DNA of 35,126 nt from CAYWWY01 sp964462525 (GCA_964462525.1 CAYWWY010000015.1:1-35126), one strand, 5' to 3'. Shown: positions 7,820-16,946, counted from the stretch's first letter. The notes: generated by a model not told the origin, from the sequence alone. Translations and numbers: made by a program.

Positions 7820-9259
7820 GTGTTGCAGAAGCCAAACCTTGTTCTGCATGGCGCAAGAATCATTAATGGGCTCAATCCGAAAGCAATCGACGACAAGACT
7901 GTGATTGTGGAGGAAGGCACGATCGTAGCGATAGGTAAGAAGGAGGAACTTCGCATTCCTCATGACGCTGTAACTTTGGACCTTACCGGAAAGATACTAG
8001 TTCCCGGATTGATCGATTCCCATCTGCACCTTGCTCAATCAGGAGTTGACGATTTTTCCAAACCGTTCGCAGAAAGAATGTACACCAAACTGAAGAGGAA
8101 CGCCTACCTTACGCTAAAATCAGGGGTGACTACCATCAGGAATATGCCTGGAGGTTCAAGCAATGTGATCGGTACATTCAAGAGAAGAGTTGAGCAAGGC
8201 GTAGTTGTTGGACCGAGAATCCTCGCGTCTGGACCTGCATTAGCGCCCTCCTATGGATATTTCAGCTTGAAGCGCTTCTTTCCTCCCAACCCCTTGGCAA
8301 TGGCTATTCTGAGTAGGGTATTTGGCGCCAATGGGTTGGCGATCGATGTGGATACTCCAGAAGAAGCGCGCAAAGCAGTGAACAGACTCAAAAAAAGCGG
8401 CGCTGATTTTGTGAAAACAGTCACTCCGGGGGCGTATATTCCCTTTGCCCAGAAGGATCTCGGACTCAAAGAGAGTTTGGTCAAACAAGGGTTGAATCTT
8501 CGGATGATCGAGGCAAGCATGAAACCCGATGTTCTCCGTGCGATTGTAAATAAAGCACATGACTTGGGGCTTAAGGTTGCCGCCCATACCATCGCCTGGC
8601 CTGAGGATATGGCTGAAGCAGTAAAAGCGGGCGTAGATAGCATAGAACACACGCCCCTTGGTCTGATTCACAACGATACATTCGCAATGATGGAAAAGCA
8701 TACAGTGTATTGGGTTCCTACCGCGTATCCCTTTTATCACTGGACGACTCTTATCGATCATCCTGAGGAATATGAAAGGGAAGAGATAAAGGAATTAATA
8801 CCTGAACCCTTTTATTCGGTCGGAAAACGGGGGTTGGAAAAGCTAAGGGAAGGAATCAAATCTGGTGCCGATCCAATGTGGAGTAGATTCTATGCTGAAA
8901 TGGAACCATTTAAAAAAGAGTATTTCCCTGAAAACTTTAGACGGGCTAAAGAAAAGGGAGTCAAGATAGTTGCAGGAGTCGATGCCGGCGCTTCTGGCGC
9001 AGGATATGTTCCTCATGGTCAACTGATTAACGAACTAGAACTCTTTGTTGCGCATGGTATGAGCGAGTTCGAAGCGATTCAAACTGCTACAACGACCGCC
9101 TCAGAACTCCTTGGGTTGGAAGGGAGATTGGGCAGTATAGAAGTGGGAAAAGCGGGAGATTTTGTTGTGCTGGACGCTGACCCACTTGAAAACATCTCCA
9201 ACTTACGCAAAGTCTCTTGTGTATTCAAAGAAGGATTTTTGCTTTATCGCCGCCAATAG
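7820..9259 (+). CDS. Metal-dependent amidohydrolase (imidazolonepropionase/prolidase-like)
   Basis: This is an amidohydrolase-superfamily TIM-barrel enzyme of 479 residues. The metal-binding HxH is seen in LIDSHLHLA (H68, H70), the likely carboxylated Lys in ADFVKTVTPG, further His ligands in VAAHTIAWP and SIEHTPLG, and the catalytic Asp in VAGVDAGASG. The N- and C-terminal beta-sandwich segments (TVIVEEGTIVAIGKKEEL and GSIEVGKAGDFVVLDADPL) are present, so the protein is complete. Members cleave cyclic amides, dipeptides or lactones; the substrate here is not predictable. No signal peptide is seen. The GTG start at 7820 has only a weak AAAGGCGG Shine-Dalgarno, and TTG at 7823 is possible. The gene is convergent with the flavoprotein gene downstream, with 30 bases between. 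Confidence 0.9.
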   Translation: MLQKPNLVLHGARIINGLNPKAIDDKTVIVEEGTIVAIGKKEELRIPHDAVTLDLTGKILVPGLIDSHLHLAQSGVDDFSKPFAERMYTKLKRNAYLTLKSGVTTIRNMPGGSSNVIGTFKRRVEQGVVVGPRILASGPALAPSYGYFSLKRFFPPNPLAMAILSRVFGANGLAIDVDTPEEARKAVNRLKKSGADFVKTVTPGAYIPFAQKDLGLKESLVKQGLNLRMIEASMKPDVLRAIVNKAHDLGLKVAAHTIAWPEDMAEAVKAGVDSIEHTPLGLIHNDTFAMMEKHTVYWVPTAYPFYHWTTLIDHPEEYEREEIKELIPEPFYSVGKRGLEKLREGIKSGADPMWSRFYAEMEPFKKEYFPENFRRAKEKGVKIVAGVDAGASGAGYVPHGQLINELELFVAHGMSEFEAIQTATTTASELLGLEGRLGSIEVGKAGDFVVLDADPLENISNLRKVSCVFKEGFLLYRRQ

Positions 9260-9289
9260 ACCCTCTTGGAAAGGGTACCGGAGCGCGGA

Positions 9290-10906
9290 TTACCTTTTAC
9301 GAAGACCCTTTTTAGCGCGATTTGCCGCCAACTTGCCAGTTAATAACGCCATAGGCAAACCCGCCGGGCTGTAGGTCCACTGTCCAGCCTGCAGGATTCC
9401 CGGAACAGGAGTGATCACCGAACGCGCAACCTGCTGCATTTTCGTTACTACAGGCATCTCAGACGACGAGAATGCCCAACCAGTGATGGCCCCATCGCTG
9501 TTTCTTGTTTGACGTTCAATCGAAAGAGGGGTAGAGGTGAACCACGATATCACTCTTTGGTCCAAGTTAGGGTATAGCGAGTCGGACAGGACTTTGATGA
9601 TCATGTCAGCGCAAAGCGTTTCAAACTCTTCATACCAGCCCGCCTCATGGACTCTGCGCGTCAGCATGTAATCGAACAAGCAACTGACGATAAGTCCCGT
9701 CTTTCCGGGAGGTGCCATTGCGGGATCTTTCAACGCAGGAATAGAGACCTCATACGTCGTTCGCTCAAAGTATTCTTGGAGGAATTTCCGGACCGCCTCT
9801 TTAGAAATGGGTTTGTTGTCATAAGCCTGCAAAAGCGCGCTCAATTTGGTCGTATGCATTTCTTGGAGACCATGAGCATCCGGGGTATAAAACAGATGAC
9901 CATTGGCGATCGCCCCAAAGGAGTCAGGATCCTCATCCACAGCCATAAAAAAGGAGAGCACGGAATCGCTTCCCGAATGGCCCTCCAGTTCGCGCCATCG
10001 CGCTTCCACTGACCCACGAACGCTTGCGTCTTTGATGGCATTAAAATCGATGGATCGATACAGGGCTTTCTGATCTGCGCACCAAATCAGCCTGCCATAT
10101 GTCCAACTTGACCCTTTGTCATCGATCACCAACCGGGTGTCTGGGTCCACATGAGAAATGGCGGTTTGCGTGTGAACGGCCACCTGGCGCTCCCTGATAT
10201 AACTAACAAGGCTTTCTGACAAAGCGGCAGTCCCGCCGATGGGATAAAGATAGTCTAGGTACACACTAAAGTAGCTCATGGCAAAGAACGCGGGCGTGCC
10301 TTTGAAGAAATGCTGCCCGATAATGCTGCGTAGGGAGGGGTCATCGGTGATCTGCTCCAATAAATCCTCTACAGGGCCGTTCATTCGGTTGATCCGGCCG
10401 ATGGTCACCAAGAACTTGAACATCCATGGCAGGAGCGTCTTGAACAGATACCGGCGATCTCGCAGGGGATCTTTAAACAACGGATTATCAATCCCATACA
10501 GTACATCCATATTCCTCATGATTCGCTGAATCAGATACATGATTTTTTCTATGCTGGCTTCTTGCTCCGGGTAGAAATGCAGAAGAAGCGTACGGTATTC
10601 AGCCAACGATTCCCGTGATTGAAGATGAATGATTCGATCCTCGATTCCCAAAGATACTTTACTGGGCACATAGTCGAGGGGAATCCCCAATTCATCCAAC
10701 ATCGGGAGGACAATCCCGGCGTTTTCGATGGCGCGCAACCCCATATCGAAGCGAAATCCATCCTTTTCCACCGTCTGCACCAATCCTCCCAGACGGGCTT
10801 GTTGTTCGAATAACCCTACGGAAAGACCCGCTCGCGTAGCGTAAGCCGCAGCGGTCAAACCTGCCGCTCCGCCGCCCACAATGATTACATCAAAGTGCTT
10901 CGTCAA
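9290..10906 (-). CDS. Second phytoene desaturase-like NAD(P)/FAD oxidoreductase
   Basis: This is a CrtI/amine-oxidase superfamily flavoprotein of 538 residues. The Rossmann motif DVIIVGGGAAGLTAAAYA lies near residue 5, a RFDMGLRAIENA substrate-entry segment near 53, and the C-terminal FAD segment LQAGQWTYSPAGLPMALLTG near 510. It is the last gene of a minus-strand operon (NTF2-like, dehydrogenase, this gene). The TTG start at 10906 follows a strong GGAGGTG placed 7 bases upstream, and the gene overlaps the end of the dehydrogenase gene by 17 bases, which suggests translational coupling. The same operon order (NTF2-like, SDR, FAD enzyme) is known to me from proteobacterial fatty-acid-modification clusters. 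That parallel supports a role in membrane-lipid or isoprenoid chemistry but does not fix the substrate. Confidence 0.85.
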   Translation of the reverse strand: MTKHFDVIIVGGGAAGLTAAAYATRAGLSVGLFEQQARLGGLVQTVEKDGFRFDMGLRAIENAGIVLPMLDELGIPLDYVPSKVSLGIEDRIIHLQSRESLAEYRTLLLHFYPEQEASIEKIMYLIQRIMRNMDVLYGIDNPLFKDPLRDRRYLFKTLLPWMFKFLVTIGRINRMNGPVEDLLEQITDDPSLRSIIGQHFFKGTPAFFAMSYFSVYLDYLYPIGGTAALSESLVSYIRERQVAVHTQTAISHVDPDTRLVIDDKGSSWTYGRLIWCADQKALYRSIDFNAIKDASVRGSVEARWRELEGHSGSDSVLSFFMAVDEDPDSFGAIANGHLFYTPDAHGLQEMHTTKLSALLQAYDNKPISKEAVRKFLQEYFERTTYEVSIPALKDPAMAPPGKTGLIVSCLFDYMLTRRVHEAGWYEEFETLCADMIIKVLSDSLYPNLDQRVISWFTSTPLSIERQTRNSDGAITGWAFSSSEMPVVTKMQQVARSVITPVPGILQAGQWTYSPAGLPMALLTGKLAANRAKKGLRKR

Positions 10907-11828
10907 TCCCTGTCACCTCCAGCGTGCGCTCCCACAAAAGCTGACCTACGCGGCGGTCCAAAGCGTGGGGAGCTGGTTTCTCGCGATGTGTCCGATTAAA
11001 GTATTGACCAGTGGTTTCTGCCAACTCTGGCGCAGCGGCCAAGTAATGCAATGATTCTCCGGATATGCGCACGTCCTTGAGGATCCGCGAAAGGATGTTT
11101 CTTTGGTACCAACGGTATAGGGGTCCGTTGTTGCTGCCAATGGCGGTGCGGACCTCACCAGGGTGCATTGCATTGATGGTTACCCCGGTCCCAAATCGGT
11201 CGGCAAACTCCCAAACGGACAGCAGCTGCGCTGTTTTAGATGCTCCATAGCCCCGAAGTCCAGCGTAGAACCGCTTTTTCCAGTCAAGATCGTTCAAGTT
11301 CAAACCACCAAATCGATGCCCCTGTGAATTCACTTGAATCACTCGTCCTTGAGTGCTTGCGCGCAGAAGCGGTATCAGCTTGTAGGTCAAAATGAATGGC
11401 GCGAGATGGTTTACGCAAAAGACCAACTCATGCCCTTCCTCAGTGATGATCCGCCGGGTGGAATGGAGCCCTGCGCTATTGATCAAAACATCGATTCGGG
11501 GCAATGCATCTAACAACTGGCGCGCCAAACGATGCACCTCGGTCAAACGTGAAAAGTCTGCAAAAAACAGAGAAACCTCTGCGCCAAATTCCTGGCACAA
11601 CTGAGACCGAACCATTTTTGCCTTCGCTTCATTCCTTGCCAGTAAAACCAAACGCCCGCCGAAACGGGCAATTTCCCGAACGGCTGCTAATCCCACACCC
11701 GATGTGGCTCCGGCAATAACCACAATCTTAGCATCCATGGATGCGGTTGTTTGATGGTGCGGGTTCCGATTGTTGCGAACCATTTCCTGCATATCTTTGA
11801 TCTTATATTGCTTCAAATATTTGAACAT
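10890..11828 (-). CDS. Short-chain dehydrogenase/reductase (retinol-dehydrogenase-like)
   Basis: This is an SDR-family Rossmann enzyme of 312 residues. The cofactor motif is VVIAGATSGVGLAA (TGxxxGxG-type), followed by RLVLLARNEAKA, which suggests NADP preference. NSAGLH matches the NNAG motif, the catalytic Ser lies in VIQVNSQGH, and the Tyr-x3-Lys is GYGASKTAQL. MHPGEVRTAI is the usual PG motif. The N-terminus carries about 30 extra residues before the fold, so the real start may be the internal ATG that gives MDAKIVVIAGATSG. The gene starts 3 bases after the NTF2-like gene ends and overlaps the flavoprotein gene by 17 bases. It resembles the retinol dehydrogenase/WW-domain oxidoreductase branch; the substrate is unknown. 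Confidence 0.9.
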   Translation of the reverse strand: MFKYLKQYKIKDMQEMVRNNRNPHHQTTASMDAKIVVIAGATSGVGLAAVREIARFGGRLVLLARNEAKAKMVRSQLCQEFGAEVSLFFADFSRLTEVHRLARQLLDALPRIDVLINSAGLHSTRRIITEEGHELVFCVNHLAPFILTYKLIPLLRASTQGRVIQVNSQGHRFGGLNLNDLDWKKRFYAGLRGYGASKTAQLLSVWEFADRFGTGVTINAMHPGEVRTAIGSNNGPLYRWYQRNILSRILKDVRISGESLHYLAAAPELAETTGQYFNRTHREKPAPHALDRRVGQLLWERTLEVTGIDEAL

Positions 11829-11831
11829 TCC

Positions 11832-12269
11832 TCACCCGAACTTTCGATGCATAAACCGACGATAAAGCTTGCCGAAGCGGGGGATATTGTCGAAGATGTC
11901 GCCCCAGAGGTCAAAGTAATCCCGCTGGCGAATGATCAACCCTTCATCATTCAACGTCAACTTTGAGCAGCCGTATAACGTGGACATGGGGAATTTCTTG
12001 AACATCATGGTCATTTCCCATTCAAGGAAGATGGAGTTACCCGTTTGCGATACATCCCTGATCTTCATGTGTAATTCTCGACATCGGTTGGAGAGTCGAT
12101 TGCACAGGGCTTCAAAGTTCGCTCGGCCTTCAACTTGCTGGATGCAATCCTTAAATACGATATCATCATGGTAATAGGGAAACAAGTGCGACCAATCCGG
12201 CCGCCCACTGCTGTTATAGGTTTTCGACCACAATTCCCGCACGGTTTCTGGATTGAGTTTGGGTTCCAT
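11832..12269 (-). CDS. NTF2-like/SnoaL-type protein, first gene of the dehydrogenase-flavoprotein operon
   Basis: This is a small alpha+beta cone-fold protein of about 145 residues. The SnoaL-type pattern is visible: YYHDDIVFKDCIQQVEG, then EALCNRLSNR, SIFLEWEMTM and the typical ending RQRDYFDLWGDIFDNIP. That ending closely recalls the NTF2-like proteins that head SDR/FAD-enzyme clusters in proteobacteria (from memory, not searched). The ATG at 12269 is preferred because AGAGGAG lies 11 bases upstream; a GTG at 12278 would be too close to it. Members bind or isomerise hydrophobic substrates. In this operon it may present a lipid to the dehydrogenase and flavoprotein (inference). Confidence 0.8.
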   Translation of the reverse strand: MEPKLNPETVRELWSKTYNSSGRPDWSHLFPYYHDDIVFKDCIQQVEGRANFEALCNRLSNRCRELHMKIRDVSQTGNSIFLEWEMTMMFKKFPMSTLYGCSKLTLNDEGLIIRQRDYFDLWGDIFDNIPRFGKLYRRFMHRKFG

Positions 12270-12706
12270 GCTTAACACGCTCCTCTGAACGACGTGGAAT
12301 CCGGTAGGTCATTATTTTTGTCCTAAGGTTCCCAAAAATGACAAGATGGCAGAGCGATCAAAAACGAGGATTATCGATCCAAATGAATCTGAATCGTCCC
12401 CCTCATGGAACAGGATTCTACCTTGCCTGTATATCTTATGTCCAAATTATACCCTATATTGCAAAGCTTTTTTCCCTTTGGGGGATAGCAAAGAGTATCT
12501 CAGGGAACCTGAGCGGGTAAACGGATTTTTCCGCGCATATTATACCACTAGCGCCCCTAAATATCTTAGAGAATTGAAACAAGAAGAGATCGAAAGGGTT
12601 TTCCTGGGCCAGCGAAAAGTCATACTCATAGCAAAAAATGTGGTATGATAGAGCGTTACTCCACAGTAGAATCAATTGTCAATTCGGATAAAGGGGGGTC
12701 AAGAAA
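12270..12706. other. Region between the divergent NTF2-like operon and the second lipoprotein
   Basis: A plus-strand open frame at 12346-12648 would encode 100 residues. Its second half (from SKEYLREPERVNGFFRAYY to KVILIAKNVV) looks protein-like in codon choice, but I recognise no family and see no ribosome binding site near its ATG. It may be a decayed gene. A TG-extended -10 box, TGG-TATGAT (12641-12649), lies at its end and probably serves the lipoprotein gene. Confidence 0.35.
12641..12649 (+). promoter_or_regulatory. TG-extended -10 promoter of the second lipoprotein gene
   Basis: TGG-TATGAT lies 58 bases before the ATG at 12707, without a good -35 box. The same TGG-TAxxxT pattern precedes several other genes in the window. 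Confidence 0.5.
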
Positions 12707-13801
12707 ATGAAATCCATCAAAGGACTTACACTGATCCTAGTCTTACTCATACTGGTGATTATGCTTGGAGGGTGTCCGGGCCGCGCCCCTACCACCTATA
12801 CTCTGACTTTGGACAAAAACAACAACGCATGGGGAGGCGTGAGCGGAGGAGGAACATACCTGGCAGATCAAGCAGTCAGGATCGACGCGACTCCTTACCA
12901 AGGGTATCATTTTTTGAACTGGACATTGGAAGGGACACCCATCAGCGGTGATGCCATCTATGAGTACACCATGCCCAGAGAAAACGTGACCCTTGTTGCG
13001 AACTTTGTTATCGGTGAGATGGTCCGTGTCGAAGGAGGTCCTTTTCAAAAGGGTGATGAGGTCGAAGATTTGGGGGATTGGTGCCGACCGGTTCACGAGG
13101 TAACCTTGACCTACGACTATTGGATCGGGAAGTACGAAGCGACCTTTGATGAATATGACGCCTTCTGTGTTGCAACGGGAAGGAGCAAAGCTCATGACGG
13201 GCCATGGAATGACCCAAACACCCATTGGGGAAGAGGCGCGCGTCCAGTAATCAATGTAAGTTGGTGGGACGCGATTGCCTATTGCAACTGGCTCAGCCAG
13301 GAAAACGGACTAGCCCCGGCATATGATGGCGAAGGCAACCTATTGGATCGAACGGGACAGATTACGGAGGACATAACGCAAGTGGAAGGGTATCGACTTC
13401 CCACAGAAGCCGAGCGGGAATACGCAGCCTCTGGTGGACACAAAGCGCTGCCCATACCTCCAAGATTCCCGTATGCGGGAAGTGACAACATTGATGAAGT
13501 GGCATGGTATTTTACCAACTCAGGAAGCAAGACTCAACCGGTAGGACAAAAGAAGCCCAACGAACTGGGTTTATACGACATGAGCGGGAATGTGTGGGAG
13601 TGGTGCCATGATTGGTATACAGAGTACACAAGCTCAGAAATGACCAATCCTGTGGGTCCGTCCAGCGGAACGCACCGTCCCATACGGGGCGGAGCTTGGA
13701 CCGGACCAGCGCGGGTTTGTCGGGTTGCCTATCGCCTTGGTTTCTCACCGGACACTCTCAGAGAATATCTGGGCTTTCGTCTCGCGAGAACGGCCTTCTA
13801 G
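12707..13801 (+). CDS. SUMF1-fold lipoprotein with one InlB/Flg_new-type repeat
   Basis: The 364-residue product begins with a lipoprotein signal ending in MLGGC (Cys23). One Flg_new/InlB-type repeat (about 30-98, YTLTLDKNNNAWGGVSGGG to NVTLVANF) precedes a single SUMF1-fold domain (about 100-364). Family signatures are VEGGPFQKGD, RPVINVSWWDAIAYCNWL, YRLPTEAEREYAASGG and YDMSGNVWEWCHDWY. Of the two FGE active-site cysteines only the second position is kept (GGAWTGPARVC), so formylglycine synthesis is not expected. The ATG follows a GGGGGG Shine-Dalgarno. It is a close paralogue of the proteins at 22961-24061 and 1083-4319. The paralogues differ most in the C-terminal stretch between GGxW and GFRL, which is the ligand-facing region of this C-type-lectin-like fold in variable proteins of the family. 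Confidence 0.9.
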   Translation: MKSIKGLTLILVLLILVIMLGGCPGRAPTTYTLTLDKNNNAWGGVSGGGTYLADQAVRIDATPYQGYHFLNWTLEGTPISGDAIYEYTMPRENVTLVANFVIGEMVRVEGGPFQKGDEVEDLGDWCRPVHEVTLTYDYWIGKYEATFDEYDAFCVATGRSKAHDGPWNDPNTHWGRGARPVINVSWWDAIAYCNWLSQENGLAPAYDGEGNLLDRTGQITEDITQVEGYRLPTEAEREYAASGGHKALPIPPRFPYAGSDNIDEVAWYFTNSGSKTQPVGQKKPNELGLYDMSGNVWEWCHDWYTEYTSSEMTNPVGPSSGTHRPIRGGAWTGPARVCRVAYRLGFSPDTLREYLGFRLARTAF

Positions 13802-13871
13802 TGCCTGACTCAGCAATTTTTTAACGAAGCGCCAATTGGGTGTGGGTCAGATTATCCCAGATCAAACCACG

Positions 13872-13992
13872 CTTGGGCATATTGCATTTCTTTCATAGAT
13901 TAGAATCCCTTGGTTTTTTGTCGAATGTTCCAAGTTGGCATAGTAATCCGCTCGCTTGTGAAAATCATCCTGTTCATACACAATGATGTCGA
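13872..13992 (-). pseudogene. Nucleotidyltransferase C-terminal remnant, left copy of a 121-bp direct repeat
   Basis: Read on the minus strand this encodes IIVYEQDDFHKRADYYANLE and GILIYER, the end of a minimal-nucleotidyltransferase-type protein. It is about 93% identical (9 differences in 121 bases) to 17863-17983, in the same orientation. The catalytic GSxxxG/DxD half is absent. The two copies flank the sulfatase, maturase and ANT(6)-like genes. Confidence 0.65.
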
Positions 13993-14049
13993 ATGGTGTA
14001 TAAAAGATGATGATCAGAAAAAAACACTTGAAAGGAGGTCTGGAAGGAT

Positions 14050-15735
14050 ATGCAGATTCGGCAAAAAATGGCTGTAGCAATGGTTACACTATCCATGCTG
14101 ATTTGGCTGGTTGGGGGCATGGGGTTTTCGAAGGAAAAAACGGCGCTAGCGGAAAACCTGAAACTTGACCCCACGCATAATGAAGACGGAAACTACAACA
14201 TCATCTTCATTACTACCGATCAGGAACGCTACTTTCACGAGTACCCGGAAGGCGCAGCATTCGAGGCGAGAGAGCTATTGGCCTCCCTTGGCACGACCTT
14301 CGAGAAGCACTATGCCTGTTCTACAATGTCCACTTCTTCTCGCTCTGTCATTTTCACAGGGAAACACATTATTGATACAAAGATGATCGACAATACCGAT
14401 TTCGGATGGCAAGGGGAGCTCTCCAGGGAAATCACGACCGTAGGAGACAGGATGCGGTCCGCAGGATACTACACCGCTTTGAAAGGGAAGTGGCACATGG
14501 GGAACGCGAGCACGATCTCCGAAGTAGAAGAGGAGCTGACGGACCTGCAGGAGTACGGATTCTCCGACTGGGGTGTCGATGGTGACTATATTGGCACATT
14601 ATGGGAGGGGTTTGAAAAGGATACAGAGATTATCGCCCATACCATCGAATGGCTTCATACCATCGGCTTGGCGCAGAATGCCGCGGGAAAATCCTTCTTC
14701 CTGTCGGTCAATCTGATTAATCCACATGATATCATGTACTTCAGCGCAGATGAAAATCAATCGGTTTTGACTACCCTCGGCGGAGCGCCTGATGATCCTG
14801 TGTATGAAAAAAAATACGATGTACCCATACCTTCTTCGTGGAACAGAGCTGTGAACGACGGCACACTCCCTTCCGCGATTCCGGTCTTTAAACACTTTAG
14901 TAACAGGATCTCTGGAGTCATCCAAACCGAAGATGCGTGGAAGGCTGCTCAGGATTTCTACTTCAACTGCATTCAGGACAGCGATAATCACCTCATGGTT
15001 TTGCTTCTCGCTTTGATCGATATGCAGTTGCTCGACAACTCGATCATCATCTTCACCTCCGACCACGGAGAGATGGGAGGCGCGCATGGCCTCAAGGGGA
15101 AAGGCGGCCTGCTTTTCGAGCAAAACCTTCACGTCCCTCTCGTCATCTACCACCCGGAGTTCAGCGGCGGACAGTCCGTACAAGCCGTCACCAGCCATGT
15201 GGACCTTGCAACGACCTTTATCCACATGACAAGTCTCAGCGAACAGCGAAAGGGTGAGATTGCGCAGGGATTGCCGGGAAAAAACCTGATGGAGCTGATC
15301 GCGGGTACATCCGAGTCAGTGAGAAAAGGCGCTCTTTTTTGCACTGAGTTGATCTCCACGACCATGGCAAGGGCGGTCCTTGCGGAGGATGGCAGGATCC
15401 GATTCTTTACCTTCGATACCACTGTTCGGGGCCTTATGCGAGCGGTGATTACTCAGCGCTACAAGTTCGCTCGATACTTCTCCGAACACAATACCCCAAC
15501 AACACTTGAGGCGCTTCTTCGGGATAATGATATCGAACTGTACGATCTGGAGAGTGATCCTGAGGAGTTGATCAATCTCGGGATCGACCCTGAGAGGAAT
15601 GCGGAGCTGATCATGGAGATGAATGCGCTGCTGAACTCCTTGATTGCTACGGAGATTGGGGTGGATGATGGGGCAGTGTTTCGGGATGCCCTAGCAACCT
15701 ACTTGGCAAGTCAGCAGCAAGGGAACAGTGATTAG
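14050..15735 (+). CDS. Secreted Ser-type sulfatase
   Basis: This is a 561-residue alkaline-phosphatase-superfamily sulfatase, cleaving sulfate esters outside the cytoplasm. A signal peptide runs to about residue 34 (TALA, then ENLK). The modification motif reads STSSR (Ser94 to Arg98) followed by SVIFTGKH. It matches the (C/S)xPxR...TG signature with Ser as the residue to become formylglycine, but with Ser in place of Pro at the third position. Metal-site motifs are IIFITTDQER at the start (one Asp where DD is common) and TSDHGEMGGAHGLKGKGG near residue 335. The ATG at 14050 follows AAAGGAGGT. Its stop overlaps the start of the maturase gene, so the two are one transcription unit. Ser-type sulfatases need the radical-SAM maturase, which is exactly the next gene. 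The natural sulfated substrate is unknown. Confidence 0.93.
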   Translation: MQIRQKMAVAMVTLSMLIWLVGGMGFSKEKTALAENLKLDPTHNEDGNYNIIFITTDQERYFHEYPEGAAFEARELLASLGTTFEKHYACSTMSTSSRSVIFTGKHIIDTKMIDNTDFGWQGELSREITTVGDRMRSAGYYTALKGKWHMGNASTISEVEEELTDLQEYGFSDWGVDGDYIGTLWEGFEKDTEIIAHTIEWLHTIGLAQNAAGKSFFLSVNLINPHDIMYFSADENQSVLTTLGGAPDDPVYEKKYDVPIPSSWNRAVNDGTLPSAIPVFKHFSNRISGVIQTEDAWKAAQDFYFNCIQDSDNHLMVLLLALIDMQLLDNSIIIFTSDHGEMGGAHGLKGKGGLLFEQNLHVPLVIYHPEFSGGQSVQAVTSHVDLATTFIHMTSLSEQRKGEIAQGLPGKNLMELIAGTSESVRKGALFCTELISTTMARAVLAEDGRIRFFTFDTTVRGLMRAVITQRYKFARYFSEHNTPTTLEALLRDNDIELYDLESDPEELINLGIDPERNAELIMEMNALLNSLIATEIGVDDGAVFRDALATYLASQQQGNSD

Positions 15736-16918
15736 CACGCAACCTCCTTATCCGAAACGTCCTTGCCCAAGTTCCAGAACTTTCGCCATTATGGCCAAGG
15801 TTGTGGGCAGTTACTGCAACTTGCAATGTGAATACTGCTACTATACGGAAAAAATGAGACTCCTTGCCCAGACCCCTCGTCAAATGCAGGAGGATGTGCT
15901 TGAGGTATATATCAAAGAGAACTTGAGGATTCACGGAGAGCAAGCGGTTGTCGAGTTCTCATGGCATGGTGGAGAGCCACTTCTGGCTGGGATCGATTTC
16001 TTTGCGAAAGCAATGGCTTTGGAGAAGAAGTACGGCAAAGGGCGAAAGATGATCAACACTTTGCAGACCAATGCAACGCTTTTGAACGAAGCGTGGTGCC
16101 AGTTCTTTGCGAAGCACAATTTCCTGCTCGGTGTCAGTATCGATGGCCCGAAGGGGCTGCACGACCTCTACCGGAAAGGCACACAAACCGGCTCTTTTGA
16201 CGATGTCATGGCCGGAATCGATCTTCTCCAGAAACACGGAATACGCTTCAATGCGCTGACTACCGTCAACGCTGCGAATGAAGGGTATCCCCACGAGGTC
16301 TATGATTTTCTACGAAAGCTGACGGATTACATCCAATTTCTACCCGTTGTCGAGAGCAATGCCTCTTTTTTCGAGAGCGATGAAGGACAGCGCTTCGCAA
16401 TGCCCCCGGGGATTGGGAGTATGTGTCTGCAGCACACTATTGCCCCTTTTTCGGTGACCCCCGAAGGGTTTGGTACCTTCCTGACAGGCGTCTTCGATCG
16501 CTGGAAGGAACTGGACTACGGTAAGAAGCACGTGCAACTGTTCGAGGTAACCCTCGGGAATATGCGCGGCATCCCTAGCAGCTTGTGTGTGCACAATCCC
16601 CTATGTGGTCACGCTGCCTCCGTCGAGGTGGATGGCAGCATCTATTCCTGCGACCACTACACGTTCCACCCGTACATGCTGGGAAACATTCTCGAGACGC
16701 CATTGGACGAGATCATGGAGAAGAACCGGGATTTCGGTATGCATAAGACCTATGGGCTTGCCAAGGCGTGTTTTCAATGCGCATACATCAAGCTCTGCTT
16801 TGGTGGCTGCCCAAAGGACAGGGTACTCATCTCACCCAACGACCAGATTGGGAAAAACTATCTGTGCGATGGATACAAGTACTTTTTCAGACACTTCATG
16901 GCACACATAAACGATTGA
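15728..16918 (+). CDS. Anaerobic sulfatase maturase (radical SAM, SPASM domain)
   Basis: This enzyme oxidises the Ser or Cys of the sulfatase motif to formylglycine without oxygen, using S-adenosylmethionine. The radical-SAM cluster motif CNLQCEYC (CxxxCxxC; C30, C34, C37) is followed by YY, as in anSME enzymes. The C-terminal SPASM cysteines are visible in CGHAASVEVDGSIYSCDHY and CFQCAYIKLCFGGCPKDR, binding two auxiliary [4Fe-4S] clusters. The length of 396 residues is near the usual size. The GTG at 15728 overlaps the sulfatase stop by 8 bases, suggesting coupled translation; an internal ATG (MAKVVGSYCNL) is possible but leaves little before the cluster. The pairing with the adjacent Ser-type sulfatase makes the assignment strong. 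Confidence 0.95.
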   Translation: MISTQPPYPKRPCPSSRTFAIMAKVVGSYCNLQCEYCYYTEKMRLLAQTPRQMQEDVLEVYIKENLRIHGEQAVVEFSWHGGEPLLAGIDFFAKAMALEKKYGKGRKMINTLQTNATLLNEAWCQFFAKHNFLLGVSIDGPKGLHDLYRKGTQTGSFDDVMAGIDLLQKHGIRFNALTTVNAANEGYPHEVYDFLRKLTDYIQFLPVVESNASFFESDEGQRFAMPPGIGSMCLQHTIAPFSVTPEGFGTFLTGVFDRWKELDYGKKHVQLFEVTLGNMRGIPSSLCVHNPLCGHAASVEVDGSIYSCDHYTFHPYMLGNILETPLDEIMEKNRDFGMHKTYGLAKACFQCAYIKLCFGGCPKDRVLISPNDQIGKNYLCDGYKYFFRHFMAHIND

Positions 16919-16946
16919 CACCCCTCGATTGTTGGGGCAGAATCAA

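Noticed and set aside
12346..12648. A 100-residue gene upstream of the second lipoprotein
   Set aside because: It has no ribosome binding site and no recognisable family, and the lipoprotein promoter lies over its end. It is kept only as a possible remnant in the intergenic entry.
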